Notes: a model not told the origin generated them from the sequence alone. 64,000 bases of DNA from Prevotella melaninogenica ATCC 25845 (GCF_000144405.1 NC_014370.1:62001-126000), one strand, 5' to 3'. Shown: positions 26,435 to 34,644, counted from the first letter of the stretch. Numbers and translations are program-made.

Positions 26435-26693
26435 ATAGATGAAGGTTTGAAAAATAATTACATACTTTCGAGTAAAATGGCTATAAACAAAGGAAAAAAT
26501 ACGTATAAAAGGCGTGTTTGTAACCATCAGTCAATCAGTTAGTTATGAAGTTGCGTAAGGAAAGGTGCTTAGTTGGACTTCAAAAGGGCGTTAGTAAGGG
26601 TCTTAAAGGGCACCTTTTGCAAGTCAATTAGGGGTCTTTTAGAAGCTAAAAGAGCATGTGTTGGTTTCGAGGTAAGTGAAAATAGTTTACAAA
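26435..26693 (+). repeat. Dispersed ~260-bp intergenic element, copy B
   Basis: Full-length copy between the convergent S41 and ybeY genes. Its core reads AAAGGTGCTTAGTTGGACTT, then CAAAAGGGCGTTAGTAAGGG, then GGGCACCTTTTGCAAGTCAA. It shares the middle segment GTAAGGGTCTTAAAGGG with copy C, and the TCTTTTAG-AAG-CTAAAAGA hairpin with copy A. A TTAAACCCAATCAGTCATTAG end motif (26360-26380) like that of the 14813 element lies just upstream. The 659-base gap 26242-26900 contains nothing else besides the hairpins. Confidence 0.85.
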
Positions 26694-26819
26694 TGTAAGG
26701 TGAAATGGGAATAAGTGATACGGTCTTAAAACATTTTATAAACCTTTATTCTTATTCCGAATACTAATTCTTCTGCAGTCTATCTACAATCCGTAAGCAG
26801 AGAAATGAGGGCAAATAAT

Positions 26820-26853
26820 AAGGGCTGAAACCTAAGGTAGGATTCCAGCCCTT
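26820..26853 (-). terminator. Intrinsic terminator downstream of ybeY
   Basis: AAGGGCTG and CAGCCCTT arms flank a short loop. Read on the minus strand it is followed by ATTATTTGCCC, so it plausibly ends coaD-ybeY transcripts. Confidence 0.55.
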
Positions 26854-26900
26854 CAATCTCGTTTATGGGAGCATCAACCGAATTAGGTTGAAGTCCACCG

Positions 26901-27329
26901 TTATTCGCCACTCATCTCCTTTAATAGTGCGAGTGCTTTGTTCTCGTTTTCTTCCATAATCTCACGCTCTCCAGGACCCTTGTCATTGATACCACAGAGG
27001 TGAAGGATACCATGAATGATAACCCGATTAAGCTCGTCCTCATACGACTTCTTGAAAAGTTCGGCATTAGAGCGGACTGTGTCAAGTGAGATAACAAGGT
27101 CGCCATTGAGCACATCATCCTCATCATAGTCGAAAGTAATGATGTCCGTGTAGTAATCATGTCCAAGATACTCGTTGTTTACTTCGAGAATCTTCTCATC
27201 ATCTACAAACATATAACCAATTTCTCCAACCTTTCTACCATGCGTTGCAGCAACAGCTTTAATCCAACGAGAAATCTCTCGTTTCTTGATTTTAGGCATC
27301 TTAACGCCTTCAGCACTATATGTTATCAT
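26901..27329 (-). CDS. ybeY: rRNA maturation endoribonuclease YbeY
   Basis: A conserved single-strand-specific metallo-RNase that takes part in 16S rRNA 3'-end maturation and 70S quality control. It is 142 residues. The family core is visible: YMFVDDEKILEVNNEYLGHDYYTDIITFDY, then the metal motif RVIIHGILHLCGINDKGPGE. The usual third histidine of H-x3-H-x5-H is replaced by lysine, which I recall in other Bacteroidetes YbeY proteins. It is downstream of coaD with a 46-base gap and on the same strand, so the two genes are probably co-transcribed. An internal ATG at 27299 (MPKIKKREIS) is an alternative start. Confidence 0.92.
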   Translation of the reverse strand: MITYSAEGVKMPKIKKREISRWIKAVAATHGRKVGEIGYMFVDDEKILEVNNEYLGHDYYTDIITFDYDEDDVLNGDLVISLDTVRSNAELFKKSYEDELNRVIIHGILHLCGINDKGPGEREIMEENENKALALLKEMSGE

Positions 27330-27375
27330 CGTGTCTATGTTTTATCGATGAGGCTTGTGCGCCTCTGTCTAATCG

Positions 27376-27822
27376 TTAATATCCCTTTGGCAAGAACTCA
27401 GTGATGTCTTTTCCAAAGTTTTTCAGTTCTCTTACAACGCTTGAACTGATACTTTCAAATTGTGGTTCAGCGTAGAAAAAGATGGTTTCAATAGAGCTCA
27501 AGCGTCGGTTGATATCAGCTTGTTCGCGTTCATATTCAAAGTCTTTTACGCTACGTACACCCTTAATGATATATTCGGCTCCCTCTCTTCGAGCAAAGTC
27601 TATGGTAAGGTCGCTGTATGCCTTTACTTCAATCTTTGGCTCGTCAGCATAGAGTCGTGCTATACGCTCGGTTCGTTCCTCCGTACTGAGCATATACTTC
27701 TTCCGCTCATTGATACCAACACCAATCACAACCTTGTCAAAGAGGGGCAAGGAGCGGCGTACAATAGCGTCGTGCCCTATTGTAAATGGATCAAAGCTTC
27801 CAACGAATATACCTATTTTCAT
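27376..27822 (-). CDS. coaD: Phosphopantetheine adenylyltransferase
   Basis: Catalyses the penultimate step of coenzyme A biosynthesis: 4'-phosphopantetheine plus ATP gives dephospho-CoA plus pyrophosphate. It has 148 residues, a little under the usual ~160. The nucleotidyltransferase motif is GSFDPFTIGHDAIV near the N terminus (TxGH), with RSVKDFEYEREQADINRRL in the middle and ESISSSVVREL as the C-terminal ISSTxVR equivalent. Its promoter (27837-27868) begins 15 bases before the ATG, so the leader is very short. It is followed by ybeY at 46 bases. Confidence 0.96.
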   Translation of the reverse strand: MKIGIFVGSFDPFTIGHDAIVRRSLPLFDKVVIGVGINERKKYMLSTEERTERIARLYADEPKIEVKAYSDLTIDFARREGAEYIIKGVRSVKDFEYEREQADINRRLSSIETIFFYAEPQFESISSSVVRELKNFGKDITEFLPKGY

Positions 27823-27836
27823 TTGATTATTTTCTG

Positions 27837-27868
27837 CAAAAGTACTTCATTTCTATTATATATCCAAA
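27837..27868 (-). promoter_or_regulatory. Promoter of coaD-ybeY
   Basis: On the minus strand, TTTG (complement of 27865-27868) and TACTTTTG (complement of 27837-27844) are 20 bases apart. The leader is very short. Confidence 0.7.
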
Positions 27869-27881
27869 AAAAGCTGGGGGA

Positions 27882-28340
27882 TTATTTCCCACCAGCTATT
27901 CCTTGAATATCCTGTAACGAGATATTACCAAGTAGGTTGATAATTGTAATTTCATTGCGTTCTATGGCGAGTAGGGAAAACTCATTCTTTCCATTTGGAT
28001 AATGCCGCTCGTAGATAGTAGTATGTTTGCCTCCCTCATTGACTTGCATTACAATCGAATACTTTTGTTGATTGAAGATACTTTGGGCTGACTTCTTGAT
28101 AGAAGGAATCAGTGAAGGACGTTCGCAGGAGAGTATCTGCAGATAGTCGAGTCGGCTGGCAATCTTGCTGATATCCTTGTTACCTGCTTTCACATTGCCC
28201 ATCATTCGCATCATATTACGTGATATGTAGACAGTGGAGACACCATCTGTTTCGCTGTATTTTTCGAACAATGCCTTTTGGGCAAATGCCGTTATACAGG
28301 CTATCATAGTCATACAAAGCGTTAAAATAATTCTCTTCAT
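27882..28340 (-). CDS. DUF4252 secreted protein (third gene copy of the ECF operon)
   Basis: A 152-residue exported protein with signal peptide (LCMTMIACITAFAQ) and a single DUF4252 domain: YSETDGVSTVYISRNMMRMM, then LDYLQILSCERPSLI and IINLLGNISLQDIQGI. DUF4252 proteins are Bacteroidetes-specific small exported proteins of unknown function. The gene starts 3 bases after the anti-sigma candidate stop and is the last of a five-gene operon. The mature protein is about 130 residues with a beta-alpha pattern. It is a paralogue of the two DUF4252 genes at 29375 and 29886. Confidence 0.88.
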   Translation of the reverse strand: MKRIILTLCMTMIACITAFAQKALFEKYSETDGVSTVYISRNMMRMMGNVKAGNKDISKIASRLDYLQILSCERPSLIPSIKKSAQSIFNQQKYSIVMQVNEGGKHTTIYERHYPNGKNEFSLLAIERNEITIINLLGNISLQDIQGIAGGK

Positions 28341-28343
28341 AAT

Positions 28344-28826
28344 CTAATCCCTTGTTTTATTAGTGATGTTCTCGGTAGCGTCAATACCCTTATTGAGCGT
28401 CTTTGAGAATTTCATCAGTGCTTTTGACGTTTCGGCGTAAGCGTCTTTAGCGTTAGTATAGGTATCCTGTTCAGTTTGTGGAGACTTATTCTCGTTTTGG
28501 TAAACGATAGCTCCAGTAGCAAAGAGAAGCAACAAACTGGCTGCTATCCCTACTACCCAGCGCAGGTTGATATGCCTTATCGCACGACGATTAGTGACTT
28601 CTAAGGTGTTCCACTGGCTAATCTGTCGACTGAGTCGCTCTTCCATCCCTGCTGGTGTAGAGCATTCTGATGACTGAAGAGCCGTGAAGAAGATGCGCTC
28701 CTCCGTCAAACTGGCATCGATATCACTGCCGTTGAAGTAGGTGTGCAGCGCCTTCTCCTCCTCTTCGGTGGTCATTCCATCGTAGTATCGGTTAAGTAAA
28801 CGCTTTATTTCTTCAGTCTTTATCAT
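28344..28826 (-). CDS. Membrane protein, probable anti-sigma factor partner
   Basis: A 160-residue single-pass membrane protein with one hydrophobic segment at about residues 90-109 (WVVGIAASLLLLFATGAIVY). It has a cytosolic N terminus and a periplasmic C-terminal tail rich in Lys/Thr (about 50 residues). The N-terminal segment (EIKRLLNRYYDGMTTEEEEKAL) matches the pattern of short Bacteroidetes anti-sigma or regulatory partners. It overlaps the upstream ECF sigma gene by 14 bases, a typical anti-sigma arrangement. No FecR or zinc ZAS domain is present. Function is inferred from this linkage, not proven by sequence. Confidence 0.7.
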   Translation of the reverse strand: MIKTEEIKRLLNRYYDGMTTEEEEKALHTYFNGSDIDASLTEERIFFTALQSSECSTPAGMEERLSRQISQWNTLEVTNRRAIRHINLRWVVGIAASLLLLFATGAIVYQNENKSPQTEQDTYTNAKDAYAETSKALMKFSKTLNKGIDATENITNKTRD

Positions 28827-29322
28827 ATCTCATTGCTTTTATCTGTTCTCTAATCTTCTTTCGGGCACGGCTGAGAATACTTCTTATATTCACCTCCGTA
28901 AGCTCTGTTTCGGTGCTGATTTCCTCAAAACTACGGTCTTCTATGTCGCGCATCAGCATGATTCTTGCCTGTGGTTCGGGCAGATGGGTAATTAACTGTC
29001 TTACGCGTTGGTATTCGTCAACTTCCTCTAATTGCTTACTTATGTTCTGTGAGGAGCTTACTTGCAGACTTCCCACATCTTTGTCGACTTCTTGAAGGTG
29101 TCCTGCTCTCATCTTGTCATAGAAGATTCGGCGTAGTACTGTTATGCTATAAGCCTCTGGATTGTCAACCTTTTCCATCTTATCACGCTGCATCCAGAGT
29201 TTTAAGAAGGTTTCTTGCACCATATCCTCAGCAGCTTGAGCGTTGCTCATCAGCCTATATGCCACCGAAAAGAGTTTCCGATGGCAGGGTAGGAATAGCT
29301 GTTTAAAATCGCTTGCTTGCAT
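28813..29322 (-). CDS. RNA polymerase ECF-type sigma-70 factor
   Basis: A 169-residue alternative sigma factor with region 2 (about 10-75: YRLMSNAQAAEDMVQETFLK and RDKMEKVDNPEAYSITVLRR) and region 4 with a helix-turn-helix (about 115-160: ARIMLMRDIEDRSFEEISTE, then EVNIRSILSRARKKIREQI). It has no region 1 or 3, as in all ECF sigmas. It is embedded between two DUF4252 genes upstream and an anti-sigma candidate downstream. It probably directs transcription of its own operon in response to an envelope signal (inference). A possible target is CGTCTTTAT upstream of the operon (complement of 30445-30453). Confidence 0.93.
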   Translation of the reverse strand: MQASDFKQLFLPCHRKLFSVAYRLMSNAQAAEDMVQETFLKLWMQRDKMEKVDNPEAYSITVLRRIFYDKMRAGHLQEVDKDVGSLQVSSSQNISKQLEEVDEYQRVRQLITHLPEPQARIMLMRDIEDRSFEEISTETELTEVNIRSILSRARKKIREQIKAMRYDKD

Positions 29323-29374
29323 AGGCAGATGTGCGCTTTAGACAATAATCGGCTATGATGTAAGGTTGTCCGCC

Positions 29375-29872
29375 CTATAACTTATAGCTTTTCAGATTCT
29401 TCTTGTTGGTACTTTCTTTCACAACAGAGTCGACATCGTTAGGACTTATCTTACCCTTAATCCGCACAATGGCGCCATCTTGTTTGTCAATAGCAAGGAT
29501 GAGCATTTCACGAATGCACCCTTTCTTTTCTTTGAGGTAAACATAATTAGTCTCATCTGCCTGCTTATTGTAGATGATTGGCGTATATCCCTTAGGATGG
29601 AAGGTCTGAACGGTGTTTCTAAAACGACTTTTTACAATCGAATCACAGTCGTCAAAGACAAGTATACGAAAGGATGACACCGCTTTCAGAGCCTTGGAAT
29701 TGTCCGAATGGCTTTTAGTAAGCACCTTTAAGAATGACATTAAGGCTGGTGTTATATGAAGGTGAATAACGTTTTTCTCGTGCCTATATTGCTCAATCAG
29801 CCCTTTTACGCTCTGCGCTGAGGCTGATAATGTACTGAGAGCAAGGATGCCTATGATGATAAACCGTTTCAT
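29375..29872 (-). CDS. DUF4252 secreted protein (second gene of the ECF operon)
   Basis: A 165-residue exported protein with signal peptide (FIIIGILALSTLSASAQ) and DUF4252 features: VIHLHITPALMSFLKV, then AVSSFRILVFDDCDSIVK. ILAIDKQDGAIVRIKGKISP near the C terminus parallels VVFAMDKEDCSLINIVGHINP in the 29886 paralogue. It is 13 bases downstream of that gene and 52 bases upstream of the sigma gene. Paralogue divergence is substantial outside those segments, so the three proteins may have separate roles. Function unknown. Confidence 0.88.
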   Translation of the reverse strand: MKRFIIIGILALSTLSASAQSVKGLIEQYRHEKNVIHLHITPALMSFLKVLTKSHSDNSKALKAVSSFRILVFDDCDSIVKSRFRNTVQTFHPKGYTPIIYNKQADETNYVYLKEKKGCIREMLILAIDKQDGAIVRIKGKISPNDVDSVVKESTNKKNLKSYKL

Positions 29873-29885
29873 AATGTGTCTTTGT

Positions 29886-30398
29886 TTACTTGGTTTGTGA
29901 CTTTACGACATCATCAATATTAGAAGGATTGATATGTCCTACGATATTGATGAGTGAGCAGTCTTCTTTGTCCATAGCGAAGACAACAAGGCTCTGCACT
30001 TCCTTTTCGTTGCCTTTAATGAAGATTCTGACCTTTTCGCCGTCCTCATTTGCCTTCACCATAGGTTCATATCCCTGTGTTTCCAGCTTACTGATACGGT
30101 TGTATAAGCCGTCTTTAATCTTTTGATTAGCCTTCTCGAAAGTTAAAATTTGCAGTCCGTCGATTTGCTCAGCGAGTGCATTAGCGGTCTCGTCGTCGGC
30201 AGCTTTAAGTCCAAGCTTTATGAGTGTCTTAGGCAAGTTGACGTAAGTGACGTTGTTTCCACTCTTAAACTCTTTGATAATAGACTCTACCTCATCATTC
30301 GTAGGCTGTATGATGAGACTCGTTGGGTTGGCTTTTACGGTGCAGCTTGAGCATAGAACAGCTACTGCGAATGCGATAGTAAAGATTGTTGTTCTCAT
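29886..30398 (-). CDS. DUF4252 secreted protein (first gene of the ECF operon)
   Basis: A 170-residue exported protein. The N terminus (IAFAVAVLCSSCTVKAN) is a signal peptide with cysteines at its end, possibly a lipoprotein, though the lipobox is not canonical. The mature part has the DUF4252 pattern VTYVNLPKTLIKLGLK, LQILTFEKANQKIKDGL and MDKEDCSLINIVGHINPSNI. It opens the five-gene operon whose order is DUF4252, DUF4252, ECF sigma, membrane anti-sigma candidate, DUF4252. About 50 bases upstream, CGTCTTTAT (complement of 30445-30453) resembles an ECF -10 element. That is a weak prediction. Confidence 0.85.
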   Translation of the reverse strand: MRTTIFTIAFAVAVLCSSCTVKANPTSLIIQPTNDEVESIIKEFKSGNNVTYVNLPKTLIKLGLKAADDETANALAEQIDGLQILTFEKANQKIKDGLYNRISKLETQGYEPMVKANEDGEKVRIFIKGNEKEVQSLVVFAMDKEDCSLINIVGHINPSNIDDVVKSQTK

Positions 30399-30526
30399 TG
30401 TCTTGATAATTAATTAGGTTGGTGATTCAGTTTCCGTTCACATCTATAAAGACGGAAGATAGGACAGATTTGTGGCAAAGAAATGTCTTTTTTTTCAGTA
30501 TTAGCTACTTTTATGGTATTAAGATC

Positions 30527-31645
30527 CTATGCTAAAAGATGATAACAACCGCCAGCCATCGCTCTAATAACCCCTTTCATTTCCAGCGTAAAGAGGATTC
30601 CTGTGAGCCTCGAGATAGGAATATTCGCTTGAATCGACAAGAGATTAATCTGCAAGTCATTGTTTTTAGCGAGCACGCGAACGATAGCTTCCTCTTCTGA
30701 AGACAAATCAGGGAAAAGCGTTCGTTCAATTCCTCGTTGTTGTGCCTGCCCCAATTTGATAGCATCATCCCATCCCATCGCCTTCACAAAGTCTGTTGCT
30801 GATGTGATGAGAGCCGCACCATTGTCACGAATAAGGTTATTACAGCCCTCGCTATAATCCGAATGAACAGCGCCGGGGAAGGCAAATACTTCCCGTCCAT
30901 AGCTACGAGCGATACTGCAGGTGATAAGTCCTCCACCCTTCGCAGCCGATTCTACGAGGATAGTTGCATCTGCACAACCTGCCACGATACGGTTACGTTG
31001 TACGAAGTTGCGGGCAACGGGCTGCGTATGCGTGGTATATTCCGACAGTAATCCACCTTGTTTAATCATCTTTAAAGCTGTATCTCTGTGTCCACGAGGG
31101 TAGATATCATCGAGTCCATGAGCCAATACTCCTACCGTTTCAAAGCCATTCTCCAAGGCAGCTCGGTGTGCATGGATATCTACTCCGTAAGCCAGTCCAC
31201 TGAGGATGAGTACATCTGGGCAAAGTACTTTTAGTTCTCTGACAAACGAACGGATAATATCCTGCCCATAAGTGGTGCAGTGTCGTGTACCGATAATATT
31301 GATAACGTGCCGATTGTTAAGGTCTGCATTACCGAGATAATAGAGTAGGATAGGAGCATCTGGACACTCCTTGAGCCGCTGTGGATAGCGTTCATCATTC
31401 ATACAGATAGGCTCAATGTTATGCAGACGGTCGTATTCCAATTCTTGTTCAGCCCATTCTCTCAGGCTATCAATGTCTTTCAAGGCTTGTATGAGATGCG
31501 TTGAGGCTTCAGGAAGAATCTCTCTGATGTCTCTTTTATGTTCTATGACAGCCGTGGCAGAGCCAGCTCGCTTGTAAAGTTCAGCCAATTCACTGAGGTT
31601 AAAACGAGTAAGTCGGGTTAGTAAGATTGAGTTTAAGGATTCCAT
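30527..31645 (-). CDS. dprA: DNA-processing protein DprA
   Basis: Loads RecA on incoming single-stranded DNA during natural transformation and binds ssDNA. It has 372 residues with an N-terminal helical SAM-like domain and a Rossmann-fold core: GTRHCTTYGQDIIRSFVREL, LSGLAYGVDIHAHRAAL, VGVLAHGLDDIYPRGHRDT and VQRNRIVAGCADATILVESA, all typical. A C-terminal winged-helix DML1-like domain (PISRLTGILFTLEMKGVI) follows. It is the last gene of a leftward cluster with a thioesterase and a DUF2851 gene. Whether this organism is naturally competent is not shown; no comEC-type gene lies here. Confidence 0.94.
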   Translation of the reverse strand: MESLNSILLTRLTRFNLSELAELYKRAGSATAVIEHKRDIREILPEASTHLIQALKDIDSLREWAEQELEYDRLHNIEPICMNDERYPQRLKECPDAPILLYYLGNADLNNRHVINIIGTRHCTTYGQDIIRSFVRELKVLCPDVLILSGLAYGVDIHAHRAALENGFETVGVLAHGLDDIYPRGHRDTALKMIKQGGLLSEYTTHTQPVARNFVQRNRIVAGCADATILVESAAKGGGLITCSIARSYGREVFAFPGAVHSDYSEGCNNLIRDNGAALITSATDFVKAMGWDDAIKLGQAQQRGIERTLFPDLSSEEEAIVRVLAKNNDLQINLLSIQANIPISRLTGILFTLEMKGVIRAMAGGCYHLLA

Positions 31646-31669
31646 GGTGTAGGTAATGATCAGTAGTAG

Positions 31670-31707
31670 CTCCCTACCTTCCTTAGAAGAGAGGAAGGTT
31701 TAGGGAG
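31670..31707 (-). terminator. Hairpin between the thioesterase gene and dprA
   Basis: CTCCCTA pairs with TAGGGAG, and TTCC with GGAA, in the 73-base gap between the thioesterase stop and dprA start. On the minus strand it lacks a T-run, so partial termination or mRNA processing is more likely. Confidence 0.4.
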
Positions 31708-31718
31708 TAGATAGACTT

Positions 31719-32126
31719 TTACAATACTCTTGCAAACGCTTCGTCGTATTCCTTGCTACTGCCCAATCTACCATTGATGAGTGTCACAAGGTCAACATCT
31801 GCATGGAAACAGAGGCGTTCGTCACTGGCACGGAAGAGGTCGTGAGAGAACACCCAGCGTAGTCCATTCTTCTTTAATGACATGCGTGAGATAATCTCGT
31901 CGTCGCAGGTAAATGGCACTTTATAAGTGAGTTGCATACGTGCTACAACGGCATCAACGCCTTTCTCGTGAAGTTCAGAGAAGCTAACGCCCAATGATTT
32001 GAGGAATCTATGGCGTGTATGCTCGGTGTAATGCAGGTAGTTTGCATTGTTAACGATACCTTGGATGTCGCACTCATAGTCGCGAACATCCAGTCTTGTC
32101 TCAAAGATGTATTTCTTCTTTTCCAT
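31719..32126 (-). CDS. Acyl-CoA thioesterase, 4HBT hot-dog fold (YbgC-like)
   Basis: A 135-residue hot-dog thioesterase that hydrolyses acyl-CoA or acyl-ACP thioesters. The N-terminal catalytic segment reads RDYECDIQGIVNNANYLHYT, equivalent to the YbgC/FadM (S/T)D.xGxVxxxxYL motif with Asp in place (CDIQG). The C-terminal part has VTLINGRLGSS. The natural substrate is not predictable from the sequence. It is on the same strand as dprA and the DUF2851 gene, with gaps of 73 and 84 bases. It is followed by a hairpin. Confidence 0.85.
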   Translation of the reverse strand: MEKKKYIFETRLDVRDYECDIQGIVNNANYLHYTEHTRHRFLKSLGVSFSELHEKGVDAVVARMQLTYKVPFTCDDEIISRMSLKKNGLRWVFSHDLFRASDERLCFHADVDLVTLINGRLGSSKEYDEAFARVL

Positions 32127-32143
32127 AATCTATGTTGTTTTTA

Positions 32144-32205
32144 GGATTTTATTGGGCTTATTAGCCTTATTAGGCCTATTAGCCTTAGTAGCCTAATTAT
32201 CCCAA
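32144..32205. repeat. Short TTATTAGCC-type tandem repeat, locus 1 of 3
   Basis: Around eight imperfect units of about 9-10 bases built on TTATTAGCC/TAGGCCTATTAGCC lie between the DUF2851 gene and the thioesterase gene. Related arrays are at 49615-49685 and 53508-53594, each directly downstream of a gene. Confidence 0.6.
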
Positions 32206-32210
32206 TTCTC

Positions 32211-33521
32211 CTAACCCTTTAATGATGAACTCCCCTTCAGATACTCATAACCAATCCTACAGCGGAGGCAATCTTTTCGGTCACAATACTCCTTCTTTAG
32301 TTGTATAAGGGCTTGCGAATCACCCGCAGTCTCTACCATTAGCCCCACTTCCTTCCACATTCTAACGATGTGATTCTCCTCTGCTTTCAAGGTTTCGAGG
32401 AAGTCGAAGGCACGTTCACAGTACTTCTCCGAGTTCTTATGTTTGCCGTATGCGAAGAGGATAGGCGCAACGGTATTGATAATCTGCAGATTTAATGATG
32501 CTGCTGATAGTTTCTTCTCGCTCTTTACGCTCTTTTCACCAAAGACATAATGCGTTTCCCAATAGCGAGTTACCTGTGTTGCCAATAGCTCTCTCACCTG
32601 CTTAACGCTCTCACACTCCAACAACTGAGACAATCCAGCCCGCTGTTCATAGTAGAGGTGAGCGAGCTGTGCGATACGGATATGCGGAAAGTTCTGCGGC
32701 CGTAGGCGGAGGAATCGCCATTGATTGGCATCCATTGCTTGTAGTCCAAACTTATGTGCTAAGTACTGATATTCGCTTTTCAGCTCTGTGAAATAGCTGT
32801 CGTTCAGTGCCTGCTGTTGATATCTTTCGGGGATAGCTGCTATATCTAACAATCCAGCTTGCCCCAAGAAGAAAGCTTCAATCTGCATGAGATTGTCCCG
32901 ATGATGTGCCACGCCCTGCAAAGGAATTAGCTTAGCCCATGTCTCGAAAGCGTCCCCATTGATGCCGAAACCATAGTTGCGGGCAAGTGTAACGAAGTAG
33001 GCTGCTTCCCAAGAGCCGTCACAGTCCTTCACTCGTTGGGCTATCGCCTCTGTCTTCTGTTCCAACCTTTCAGTCTGTAAGGCACTCATCCACGAATGAA
33101 CCATTAGTTTTGAAAGACTCGGAATGATACGATAACAAGCCGGATATTCGTCTGTTGTGAGTAGTTCTTCGTAATGTTCTCGCACAGCCGTTGGCACTTG
33201 CAGTCGCATCTGTGGCGGATAATCGCCCCTTCGTGTCTTAACATCAACGTCGATAGACTCAGCCACGTGCAGGATAACATTGTTATAGTTCGGGTCGCGG
33301 TCGTGTCTGTGTAGAAACCAATCGGAGGCACGGTCGTGTATCTCCACATTCCCCACCCACAGCGTACCGCCTATCTTCACCTTTGCATTGAAGAAGTCAG
33401 GCCCAGCGTTGTGATTATGTAGTCCAGTGTCAATGACCTCCACCTCTTGTCCGTCAGTGGTTTTAAGCCCTGTCAACGGAAACAGCTTGTGTTTCCATAC
33501 GTAGTGGATGAGTTGTTCCAT
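32211..33521 (-). CDS. DUF2851 family protein
   Basis: A 436-residue soluble protein of the Bacteroidetes DUF2851 family, function unknown. The hallmark is the N-terminal block YVWKHKLFPLTGL, with HNHNAGPDFFNAKVKIGGTL and WVGNVEIHDRASDWFLHRHD. The latter has several His/Asp residues suggestive of a nuclease-like or metal site (inference). The C-terminal part has paired cysteines (CDRKDCLRCRIGYEY). A TTG codon 30 bases further upstream (33551) is in frame, but the -7 promoter element at 33549-33556 overlaps it, so the ATG at 33521 (MEQLIHYVWKHKLF) is the real start. It heads the leftward cluster with the thioesterase and dprA genes. Confidence 0.9.
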   Translation of the reverse strand: MEQLIHYVWKHKLFPLTGLKTTDGQEVEVIDTGLHNHNAGPDFFNAKVKIGGTLWVGNVEIHDRASDWFLHRHDRDPNYNNVILHVAESIDVDVKTRRGDYPPQMRLQVPTAVREHYEELLTTDEYPACYRIIPSLSKLMVHSWMSALQTERLEQKTEAIAQRVKDCDGSWEAAYFVTLARNYGFGINGDAFETWAKLIPLQGVAHHRDNLMQIEAFFLGQAGLLDIAAIPERYQQQALNDSYFTELKSEYQYLAHKFGLQAMDANQWRFLRLRPQNFPHIRIAQLAHLYYEQRAGLSQLLECESVKQVRELLATQVTRYWETHYVFGEKSVKSEKKLSAASLNLQIINTVAPILFAYGKHKNSEKYCERAFDFLETLKAEENHIVRMWKEVGLMVETAGDSQALIQLKKEYCDRKDCLRCRIGYEYLKGSSSLKG

Positions 33522-33548
33522 AAAAGATTCTTGGTTTGTAACAGTACG

Positions 33549-33556
33549 CAAATATA
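33549..33556 (-). promoter_or_regulatory. -7 promoter element of the DUF2851 gene
   Basis: Complement TATATTTG matches TAnnTTTG, 28 bases before the ATG at 33521. It overlaps an in-frame TTG start candidate and excludes it. Confidence 0.6.
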
Positions 33557-33635
33557 CAAAGAAAATGATAAAACTAATAGTATTATCTATGTATTTTTCT
33601 TATTATTTCGTACTACAGTTTCTCAGTTCTTAGTA

Positions 33636-33733
33636 CTCCGCACCAGTGGTGTTAAGCCTTCGCACCATTGGTGTTAAGCCTTCGCACCATTGGTGCTAAG
33701 CCTCCGCACCAGATGTGCGGGGCGTCAACACGT
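33636..33733. repeat. Clustered GCACCA/TGGTGC palindromes, locus 5 of 5
   Basis: Four tandem units of about 23-25 bases: CTCCGCACCAGTGGTGTTAAG, two near-identical TTCGCACCATTGGTGTTAAG/TTCGCACCATTGGTGCTAAG, and CTCCGCACCAGATGTGCG. This is the clearest array of the family, in the 367-base gap between divergent DUF2851 and dapB genes. Apart from the two promoters nothing else is recognisable there. Confidence 0.75.
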
Positions 33734-33834
33734 CGATAGAAAATGAGAAGAACGGTTCAATCTTACCAATTACTCTATATGTAAAGGTCATCCCTTGACT
33801 TGTCAATACCTTATTTAAAAATACGTAAACTTAT

Positions 33835-33865
33835 TTTGTTTTATGCCGCAAATCAGCTACCTTTG
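33835..33865 (+). promoter_or_regulatory. Promoter of dapB
   Basis: TTTG (33835-33838) and TACCTTTG (33858-33865) are 19 bases apart, a strong consensus match. The leader is about 20 bases. Confidence 0.75.
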
Positions 33866-33888
33866 CAATGTTTTAATTCAGATTAATT

Positions 33889-34644
33889 ATGAAAATAGCA
33901 TTGATAGGCTATGGCAAGATGGGGCATATGATAGAACAGATAGCCCTTGAGCGTGGCCACGAAATCGTAAGTATTATTGATGTAGACAATATAGAGGACT
34001 TCGATTCTCCTGCATTTGCATCGGCTGATGTAGCTATTGAATTTACGAATCCTACGGCTGCTTTTGCCAATTATCAGCGTGCCTTTGCACACAATGTGAA
34101 GGTTGTTAGTGGCTCTACGGGCTGGATGCAGGACCATAAGGCAGAGGTTGAGCGTATGTGTACGGAAGGTGGGCAGACCTTGTTCTGGGCAAGTAACTTC
34201 TCTATTGGCGTTGCTATTTTCTCAGCTGTCAACCGTTACTTGGCAAAGATAATGAATGGTTTCCCACAGTATAACGTTGAGATGGAGGAGGTACACCATG
34301 TTCACAAACTCGATGCACCATCTGGAACAGCCATAACCCTTGCAGAAGAGATTATCAACGACCTCGATCGGAAAGATAAGTGGGTTAAAGGCTTCCAACA
34401 CGCTGCCGATGGTACGGAGTCAGGCAGTAACAAGGTTGCTCCTAACGAACTTCCTATTGCCTCTATTCGACGTGATGAAGTGCCTGGTATTCATAGCATC
34501 AGTTACGACTCTGAGGCAGACAAGATTACCATTACTCACGATGCTCACAGCCGTAAAGGCTTTGCATTGGGTGCCGTCTTAGCAGCTGAATATACCAAAG
34601 AGCATACCGGCTTGCTTACTACAAGCGATTTATTTAAGTTTTAA
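33889..34644 (+). CDS. dapB: 4-hydroxy-tetrahydrodipicolinate reductase
   Basis: Reduces the DapA product in the diaminopimelate/lysine pathway using NAD(P)H. It has 251 residues. The N-terminal nucleotide-binding motif is LIGYGKMGHMIEQIA, and the substrate/catalytic segment is EVHHVHKLDAPSGTAITL, with the His-His and Lys of the family. A short C-terminal tail ends LLTTSDLFKF. It is the first gene of a cluster with lepB and a WbqC-like gene, an order I recall as common in Bacteroidales. The 181-base spacer to lepB has no terminator, so co-transcription is possible. Confidence 0.96.
   Translation: MKIALIGYGKMGHMIEQIALERGHEIVSIIDVDNIEDFDSPAFASADVAIEFTNPTAAFANYQRAFAHNVKVVSGSTGWMQDHKAEVERMCTEGGQTLFWASNFSIGVAIFSAVNRYLAKIMNGFPQYNVEMEEVHHVHKLDAPSGTAITLAEEIINDLDRKDKWVKGFQHAADGTESGSNKVAPNELPIASIRRDEVPGIHSISYDSEADKITITHDAHSRKGFALGAVLAAEYTKEHTGLLTTSDLFKF

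Noticed and set aside
33522..33551. TTG start extension of the DUF2851 gene
   Set aside because: The -7 promoter element overlaps the TTG, and family members start at MEQLIHYVWKHKLF.
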